Of a DNA stretch of 64,000 nucleotides, positions 57,928 to 64,000 are shown one piece after another; positions within the stretch are counted from its first letter, which is position 1; every line of letters begins with the position of its first letter. A model generated the notes under the pieces. The model was given only the letters and a program-made list of their open reading frames with translations, was not told the DNA's origin and searched no databases. A program made the translations under genes and the position numbers. This stretch comes from Corylus avellana (Eukaryota; Streptophyta; Magnoliopsida; Fagales; Betulaceae), in contig NC_081549.1 in NCBI RefSeq assembly GCF_901000735.1, positions 22,683,850 through 22,747,849 on the forward strand, written 5' to 3'.

Positions 57928-58138
57928 CTATGATACCCAATGAAATAAAAAAAATCAAAAGGCACAACTTTGGTAATACGCCTTGGCCTCCCTGACTAAC
58001 AGATTAAAGACCTCAATAATGCACAGAAACATGATTAAGTTCGTAGGGTTGTGACTGGGTCAACAGTTCTTTAAATGATCAGAGGGAGAGATATTTTACC
58101 GGAACTTCGTACCTCTTCTCCTCTTTCCCCACATACAA
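57928..58138 (-). pseudogene. broken partial duplicate of the adjacent SAUR gene
   Basis: A 211-bp tandem copy of 58139-58369: both begin CTATGATACCCAATGAAAT and end in the CTTTCCCCACATACAA region. It contains only the 3' half of the SAUR coding sequence. A deletion of about 20 bp, removing the block that encodes DIKNDG in the intact gene, shifts the frame. No start codon region is present. It lies directly downstream of the intact gene in the same orientation. Confidence 0.85.
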
Positions 58139-58165
58139 CTATGATACCCAATGAAATAAAAGAAA

Positions 58166-58495
58166 TCAAAAGACACAATTTTGGTAGTACGCCTTAGCCT
58201 CCCTGAGTAACAAATTGAAGACCTCAATAGTGCACGGAAGCACGATTGGGCCGTCATTCTTAATATCAAGCTCATAGGGTTGTGACTGGGCCAACAATTC
58301 TTTAAATGATTGGAGGGAGAGATATTTCACCGGAACTTCATACCTCTTCTCCTCTTTCCCCACATACAATGCCACGTGACCTTTTAGAACTCGAACGGCA
58401 TTAGCTTTCGCTTTCTTAGCCTTCGTGAGCCGTGCATAACGATTCTTGGGATGGATTCGCTCTAAGAACTCGAACAACCAATTGAAAGAATGCAT
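58166..58495 (-). CDS. SAUR-family auxin-responsive protein
   Basis: A single exon of 109 residues, the usual size and intron-free form of SAURs, starting MHSFNWLFEFLERIHPKN at 58495. The SAUR domain is clear: GHVALYVGKEEKRYEVPVKYLSLQSF, FKELLAQSQPYEL, and GPIVLPCTIEVFNLLLREA. SAURs are short-lived growth proteins; several inhibit PP2C.D phosphatases and so activate plasma-membrane proton pumps during auxin-driven expansion. A long (GA)n run (58524-58570) lies 29-75 bp before the ATG, most likely in the 5' leader. It is divergently arranged with the SAUR-like gene at 59290, about 0.8 kb away. Confidence 0.9.
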   Translation of the reverse strand: MHSFNWLFEFLERIHPKNRYARLTKAKKAKANAVRVLKGHVALYVGKEEKRYEVPVKYLSLQSFKELLAQSQPYELDIKNDGPIVLPCTIEVFNLLLREAKAYYQNCVF

Positions 58496-58523
58496 GATTG
58501 TTACAAAGTTTCTAAAAGAACCC

Positions 58524-58570
<47 letters not shown>
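58524..58570. repeat. (GA)n microsatellite in the SAUR 5' leader or promoter
   Basis: About 23 GA units on the plus strand, i.e. (TC)n in the sense of the SAUR gene. Such tracts in plant core promoters and leaders can bind BPC/GAGA-binding proteins; whether this one does is unknown. Confidence 0.9.
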
Positions 58571-58574
<4 letters not shown>

Positions 58575-59289
58575 TGGGATAGAAGGAGAGTTACGAACCT
58601 TTCTGTTTCTTAAATAGTTAAGCCGTTCTCCAAACCGAATAGAAGAAGGTTCATTATTTGATTGGATGATAAAGCTTGAGTTCAGTTTCTGTTAAAACTG
58701 AACTTGTTCGAAATGTCTCAGTATGACACAAATTTTACGTAAATTAGGTGTCCATAAAATTTCCCGTGTATTCTGTGATTTTCACGTGCTAATAAAATAA
58801 ATATATGTTTTTCACATGTTCAAAAATATTTCAATTTTATAAATTGGATTGAAAAATATTTAGAACACATGTCTCAATCTCAACGAGTTAAATTTCAGAA
58901 ATCCTTGATTGGCTACGTTGTTATCATCCCGGGCATTAAATTAAAACGTTGATCTAGTAGAAAACTGTAGAGGGATTTATTTATCATGACGCGCGTGGCA
59001 TAAACATAGATTAAAGCTGAGCTTTAAGTAGAAAGTTCTGATTCTACACGTAACGTTGTCATTGAAAAACCTAATCTTTTTATGACACGAAAGCCTAATC
59101 CTAGTCCTACTCGAACACCGCCTTGTATTCCTCCTTACTCCTTTGTGTGTGTATATATATATATATATACCGATCGATATAAGTACTATTTTAATTACCT
59201 TTGCGCTGAGAATTAATAATCTTACGTATGTACAATCTAATTAGCTTGGGAGTTTTTCTTTTGGTCCTTAGTGCGATATTTATATATAG

Positions 59290-59640
59290 ATGGCTAAGAT
59301 TCGAGAAGGGCTTCGTTGTCTCAAGGCGAAGCTACGGTTGATGTGTTTCAGAGACTCAGACTCCCCCCCCATGATCAAGAAAAAGATCATGGAAGAAAAC
59401 CTCTTCCCCAGCGGGTTCTTCTTTCAGGTGGATGTGGATGTGGATGTGGATGATGAAAAGCGTAGACGATATTTGGTTCCCATCACATATTTGTCTTCCA
59501 CAATGTTTCAAGCGTTGCTTAATCAGTTTCAGCCTCAGGAGGAGATTTTGGCGCAGAAGAAAGGTCCGATCACGTTATCTTGCTCCACGCAGATGTTTGA
59601 GTGGGTGCGGGATCTTGCTGCTGCCGAGAAGCTAGATTGA
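59290..59640 (+). CDS. SAUR-like protein with an acidic VD repeat (copy 1)
   Basis: 116 residues starting MAKIREGLRCLKAKLRL. The C-terminal half keeps the SAUR pattern in altered form: RRRYLVPITYLSSTMFQALL, then QEEILAQKKGPITLSCSTQMFEWV. Compared with canonical SAURs the central strand is replaced by an acidic stretch FQVDVDVDVDDE, encoded by a GTGGAT hexamer tract. A TATA-rich stretch (TTTATATATAG) ends immediately before the ATG, and a (TA)n tract lies near 59153-59169. The paralogue at 62453 shares coding and flanking sequence. Probably functional but fast-evolving; it could also be a recent, weakly constrained copy. Confidence 0.75.
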   Translation: MAKIREGLRCLKAKLRLMCFRDSDSPPMIKKKIMEENLFPSGFFFQVDVDVDVDDEKRRRYLVPITYLSSTMFQALLNQFQPQEEILAQKKGPITLSCSTQMFEWVRDLAAAEKLD

Positions 59641-60689
59641 CATGAAAATTGTTCATCAAGACAGACGTACGGCCAAGTTTATTACAGAAATATATATATA
59701 ATTGTTTGTGCTATGTGTCTTTTTGATCAATTAATGAATTAATCCTTGGTTTTATTTGTTTGTTTTGTATTTTTCCTTATTCTAATTAGCAAACAAACCC
59801 TTGTTATATATATGTGTGTGTGTCGGTTGTTGAATAAATTTCCGTTGCTGTCGATCTCTTCTACTTTTACACACATTCAAATTAGCATGCATAGGGTTTA
59901 TGACAAAGCATATAATGACACGTACACACCACCACTGATGGTAATTCTCCTTAAAGTTTCTAAAGAAAACCTTCGTGATTGTTCTTAGCAAAAGCATATA
60001 ATGACACGTCCGATAGACCGCCAACGTTGCTCTTAGCAAAAGCAATATGATTTTGATCATTCATATAATTAGGCATCCAATTTAAATTAACTTTCCAGTA
60101 GAAAACTTTCAAATTATTTATTTACGACATGGCAATAACATTGAGATGTAGAAAAGTTATGGTTTTATTTTTATACACGTCAGCATAAAAAAAGAAAAAA
60201 AAGAAAAATATAGAGACTCCCATTTTACTTTTACTTTTTATACTTTTTGAAGTGTTAGCCACTTAGCCTTAGCCCCAAAAAAATTGTTGATGTGACACTA
60301 TCATGTTGACAAAAAAATATTAACCTGGCTCCACGGGCTGCCGACTCTAACGAAATCTTCAAAGGTGATACAACCGTCAAATCATGTGATCCTAACCATC
60401 CCTACTGCATAGATCATCGGCTATTAGATTGGTTGCACATTTTTTTGTCTTGCCTACCACTGCCATGTCAAAGAATAACTATTTAAAATATGTCACATTA
60501 GCCGATGTACAACGAATGTAGTGAATAGCATTATTCAATCTTATTCTAACTTCTACTCATCCACATGGTTCATAACCTTTAAATTTGCACCCGCAGGATG
60601 GAGAATTTTACATATGTACGTACTAGTCTTAGGTTACAAGTTTCTTTTTGTCTTAATTAGCGTGGCACTTTTGATATTGTGTTATATAG

Positions 60690-60845
60690 ATGGCTAAGAT
60701 TCGAGAAAGACGACACCGTTGGATCAAGGAAAAGCTAAGGTCGAAGTGTATGCGGAGACGCTACGATCAAGAAAAAAGATGGAATGAAAACCTAAAACGC
60801 TTGAAACAATGTGGAACCACTCCCTCCTTTATATTGCGGTTGTAG
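60690..60845 (+). pseudogene. truncated SAUR-like copy (copy 2)
   Basis: Begins like its neighbours (MAKIRERRHRWIKEKLR) after a closely related leader, but the frame stops after 51 residues and the SAUR core is missing. After AATGAAAACCT (matching GAAGAAAACCT of copy 1) the sequence is no longer collinear. At 60797-60816 it reads ACGCTTGAAACAATGTGGAA, the reverse complement (one mismatch) of 59496-59515 in copy 1. Downstream flanks (GCAAACAAACCCTTG near 61002) again match copies 1 and 3. So the unit is a duplicate with a rearranged interior. Confidence 0.75.
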
Positions 60846-61060
60846 ATGGAGCTCCACCTTAAAAGGCTATCTGAGTTACTGTACATGTTCCTGCATCAAC
60901 TAGGCACATGCATGATTTTGGAATGGGTGCAATTTAAATACTTTTATTTGTTGTTCAGGACAAGCAAACATTGTTTTCATTTTCTTTTTCTTTTTTCGAA
61001 GCAAACAAACCCTTGTAATTTTGTCAAGTTGTCGAATAAATTTACTCCGCTAGCTGTTTC

Positions 61061-61096
61061 TTCTTCTTCTTCTTCTTATATATATATATATATATA
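61061..61096. repeat. compound (TCT)n(TA)n microsatellite
   Basis: TTC/TCT units change into TA units over about 35 bp, downstream of the broken SAUR copy. Confidence 0.85.
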
Positions 61097-61392
61097 GCAT
61101 GCATAGGGTTTATGAAATATGAGATAATTAAAAGCCTTTCTTATGTAAGTTTCCTGCATATATGCATACATAGAAATAATTAGGAAGATACATTAATTCT
61201 CTTTATTTGGACTAAAGAACTTCCAAGACAAACAGAAATTAGAAATTAAACCATCGCTAAAGAATTCTTCTTCTTTCTCTCGATCTTCTTCTTTTTCTTC
61301 TAAGAGGCCTTCGATCAGCAAGATCGATCCAAGAAGAATGATTCCTAGAAACACAAGTGTACGTTATTGGAGACGCGATTGCTAGCAACTTG

Positions 61393-61740
61393 TGTTAGAA
61401 TATATAGAAAATATATAATATTTTCTGTATATTTGATAATTATCCTGATATCAAATATTCTCTATTTATGAGTTGATTATAATCAAATATTTGGATTGTA
61501 GTCAAATCAAGGGGATTTGATTACTTTACTTGTATTTAAATATTGTCCTATATATAAATAAGGACATTTGTATTGTAGACAAATCAAGTTAGTGAGTACA
61601 ATGTAATTCTTAGGGGTATTTTTAGTGGTGGACGTAAGTGTCTAACACCAAACCACCTGTAAGTTCTTTGTGTTCATTTTCTCTCTTGCTTCCACTATAA
61701 TTTTCGCATTATCATTATTTTCACATGGTATGAGAGCTAT
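61393..61740 (+). mobile_element. Copia-type LTR with primer-binding site, rest of element lost
   Basis: A 333-bp segment runs from TGTTAG (61393) to a CA end at 61725, as LTRs do. It is followed directly by TGGTATGAGAGC, one base different from TGGTATCAGAGC, the sequence complementary to initiator methionine tRNA used by many plant Copia elements. A TATA-like CCTATATATAAATAAG near 61550 fits an LTR promoter. No gag or pol follows: within about 20 bp the sequence changes to a MITE. So this is a 5' LTR plus primer site left after a large deletion, or a truncated fragment. Confidence 0.65.
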
Positions 61741-61752
61741 TTAACAACTTGA

Positions 61753-61941
61753 ATGTTAGAAGAGTAATGGTAGAGACCAATTTTTTATCCTTTTAAAGCT
61801 GAGATGACTTTCAAAATCACTATTATATCAAAATTCAAGTATGATTCATCTAAAATTAAATGATGCTTTTGAAAACCACATCAGCTTTAAGAGAATAAAA
61901 AGAAGATAAAAAAATGGTTCATACCATTACTCATATTAGAA
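61753..61941. mobile_element. Mutator-like MITE, 171 bp, imperfect 9-bp target duplication
   Basis: Flanked by ATGTTAGAA (61753-61761) and ATATTAGAA (61933-61941), one mismatch. Both ends carry GAGTAATGGTA inverted, and the arms pair for most of their length (AAAGCTGAGATGACTTTCAAAA against the complement of TTTTGAAAACCACATCAGCTTT). Non-coding. It is inserted just inside the LTR-element remnant. Confidence 0.75.
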
Positions 61942-62452
61942 TCATGATTTTTAGAAACGTCATGATGAGGCTGTACATGATAAAGTTTCTAAATCAAGAA
62001 ACCCTCTACCTGATTTTGTTTGCGACAAAGTCTCTAACCCTAACAAGAGAGAGATATGGATCCTACGTACTGCTTTTTTAAATAGTTTCAACCAATTCTA
62101 ATCCTCCTAGGATTATTATTTGATAGGCCAAAGTTGTTTTTAGTGAATTTTAATTTAGTAGAAAACTGTCAAAAGGATTTATTTATGACGTGGCAATTAC
62201 ATGGATTAAAGCTAAGATTTAACTAGAAAGTTCTCATTAATTCTACACGAAAATCAAATCTTAATTAACACGAAAATCTAATCCCTAGTCCCACTCGAAC
62301 CCCACCTTGGATTCCTCCTTGGTGTGTATATACGTACTCGCCTCACGTCTTGTTTTAATTACCTTCGCGCTGAGATCAATTAATCTTACGTACAATCTAA
62401 TTAGCTTGCAAGTTTTTCTTTTCGTCCTTTATATTTAGTGCGATATATATAG
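61942..62452. other. duplicated 5' flank of the SAUR unit
   Basis: About 61975-62150 resembles the sequence just upstream of the minus-strand SAUR (58496-58670), for example AAAGTTTCTAAA and TTAAATAGTT phrases and an ATTATTTGAT block. About 62155-62452 resembles 58955-59289. No coding sequence of a minus-strand SAUR remains here. Confidence 0.5.
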
Positions 62453-62788
62453 ATGGCTCAGATTCGCGAAGGGCTTCGTCGTCTCAAGGCGAAGCTACGG
62501 TTGAAGTGTTTCATAGACTCAGACCCCCCCATGATCAAGAAAAAGCTCATGGAAGAAAACCTTTTCCCCAGCGGGTTCTTTCCGGTGGAGGTGGATGTGG
62601 ATGATAAAGAGCGTAGAAGATATTTGGTTCCCATCACATATTTGTCTTCCACAGTGTTTCAAGCGTTGCTTAATCAATTTCAGGAGGAGATTTTGGCGCA
62701 GAAGAAAGGTCCGATCACGTTATCTTGCTCCACGCAGAAGTTTGAGAGGGTGATGATGGATCTTGCTGCCGCCAAGAAGCTCGATTGA
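62453..62788 (+). CDS. SAUR-like protein (copy 3)
   Basis: 111 residues, MAQIREGLRRLKAKLRL start, closely related to the gene at 59290 across the whole length (shared KKGPITLSCSTQ, RRRYLVPITYLSSTVFQALL). The acidic stretch is shorter (PVEVDVDDKE) because there are fewer GTGGAT units, and QPQ before EEILAQ is missing. All length differences keep the frame, which argues that both copies have been under selection. The leader (GTGCGATATATATAG just before ATG) and the 3' flank (GCAAACAAACCCTTGCTAT) are also shared. Confidence 0.75.
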   Translation: MAQIREGLRRLKAKLRLKCFIDSDPPMIKKKLMEENLFPSGFFPVEVDVDDKERRRYLVPITYLSSTVFQALLNQFQEEILAQKKGPITLSCSTQKFERVMMDLAAAKKLD

Positions 62789-63139
62789 CGTGAAAATTGT
62801 TCATCAATCAAGACGTACGGCCAAGTTTATTAAAGAAATATAATTGTTTGTACTATATATGTAGCTTTTTGATCAATTAATGAATTCGTTGGTTTTATTT
62901 GTTTCTTCATGACAAGCAATCATTGTTTTGTATTTTTCCTTTTTTTAATTAGCAAACAAACCCTTGCTATATATGTCGGTTGTTGAATAAATTCCCGCTG
63001 CTGTCTGTTCTTCTTTTACGCATTTTCAAATTAGCATGCATGGGGTTTATGAAATAGGAAGACCGAATTAATGGAAATCAAGTCCAATCGCAAGCCAAAT
63101 AAACCAATTGCTCTAACGTAAATAAATTTACATGCGATA

Positions 63140-63340
63140 ATCATATAACATATGAGTAATTCCCTTTAAAACTAATGTGACTTTAAAATCAAAGTAATAA
63201 TAATATAAGAAAGATTAACATCTTTTTTTAGAAATGTGATGTGGCTTTTAAAATCACCAATACATCAAAATTTAATAATGAATATATCAAATTTAATGGT
63301 AATTTTAAAAGTCACATCACATTTAGTAAGACTCAATGAA
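63140..63340. repeat. hairpin repeat related to the 61762 MITE
   Basis: The core 63236-63322 is an inverted repeat: GTGATGTGGCTTTTAAAAT against the complement of ATTTTAAAAGTCACATCAC. Outer parts resemble the arms of the MITE at 61762 (TGAGTAATTCCC left). Ends not defined. Confidence 0.55.
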
Positions 63341-63351
63341 AACTCTAGTCT

Positions 63352-63613
63352 TCCTTATTAGGAGTGAAAAGGAATCGCCTACGCTAACCACCTAGGCGGT
63401 TAGTGGTTAATAACTCTAATAACCGTTAACCGCTTTTTAAAAGAAATTTTTTTTTTTAAAAAAAATTAATTGGTTTTTAAATAAATCAAAATGATATTGT
63501 TTCTATGATAATACGATAATATCAGACTACATACACTGTAATCGTGTAGGCGGTTAGGCAGGTAGCGGCGAGCGGTTATTAACCGCCCCCCCTTTTTACC
63601 ACTATTCCTTATT
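63352..63613. mobile_element. hAT-like MITE, 246 bp, 8-bp target duplication
   Basis: TCCTTATT occurs at 63352-63359 and 63606-63613. The ends AGGAGTGAAAAGG and the complement of CCTTTTTACCACTAT are similar inverted termini. Subterminal GGCGGTTAG/CTAACCACC and CGGTTAACCGC-type motifs are repeated in both orientations. The 8-bp duplication and the short termini fit the hAT superfamily. Confidence 0.75.
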
Positions 63614-64000
63614 GCTTTACTCTTAAAATCACCATTGAATTTGTGAATGATTTTAAAAGCCATACCCTAATGTAATTATGAAAGAAAAATGTTACATAAT
63701 ATACATACATCTCTTGTCCACCATGCATTGAATCTATAGAATTTACACGTGGTTTCACATATTCAATGATAAATTTACTTATCTCTTGTATGAAGATGAT
63801 AAGAGATGGGTAAAAAATGAAAACTAAACATTTCTCATTTAATCGAAAGTTTTTTTATTTTTTATTTTCTTTTTTCTTGGGGTTCTTTTGTGCAAATATG
63901 GGATTGTTGCATCTAGACTAGAATTTGACATACATAGGGTCTCTAATGCAGATCCCAATTTTAATTAAAATATTAATTGAATACTATAAATAATGATATA
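63614..64000. other. AT-rich intergenic end of window, no gene seen
   Basis: Contains a further short fragment of MITE-arm type sequence (AAAATCACCATTGAATTTG at about 63626) and poly-T runs. Nothing else identified. Confidence 0.5.

Overview
The window is nuclear DNA of a flowering plant, most likely a woody eudicot. The reasons are: long AT-rich intergenic stretches full of microsatellites and transposon debris; genes with many short GT-AG introns; and plant-only or plant-expanded families (U-box/ARM E3 ligase, OVATE family protein, plant WNK kinase, SAURs). I see no bacterial, plastid or viral gene cluster. The species cannot be fixed from the sequence alone.

Layout. 1-10,064 has no convincing gene; it is a repeat landscape of retroposons, a tRNA-derived SINE and MITEs. 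10,065-12,131 (+) is an intronless PUB16-like U-box E3 ligase. 13,697-17,159 is a dead LINE still bounded by a 17-bp target duplication. 20,955-22,061 (+) is an intronless OVATE family protein. 22,062-28,292 is gene-poor. 28,293-30,279 (-) is a three-exon protein with the fold of 2-oxoglutarate/Fe(II) oxygenases but without the iron-binding residues. 32,104-36,217 (-) is a six-exon WNK4-like kinase with one apparent GC-AG intron. 41,582-47,912 (-) is an eight-exon nucleotidyltransferase/PAP-like protein. 52,319-56,442 (+) is a nine-exon single-pass secretory-pathway membrane protein of unknown function. 57,928-62,788 is a small SAUR cluster: one intact minus-strand gene, two intact plus-strand paralogues and two broken copies. 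The last kilobase holds more MITEs.

The genes do not form a pathway, as expected for plant DNA; each is its own transcription unit. Locally linked are the SAUR-like genes, which arose by tandem duplication of a block that probably once carried a divergent gene pair.

Most interesting is the retroposition and transposition record. At least four places carry a bare poly(A)/poly(T) stretch between 14-17-bp perfect direct repeats (1341-1396, 5951-6004, 22201-22251, 25256-25309, and a weaker fifth at 54603-54642). They look like target-primed insertions of almost nothing but a tail. Two large foldback elements with 9-bp target duplications are nested in older repeats, and for one of them an uninterrupted copy of the insertion site survives in the same window. 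Splice junctions, coordinates and domain calls were worked out by eye from the sequence; no database search was run.
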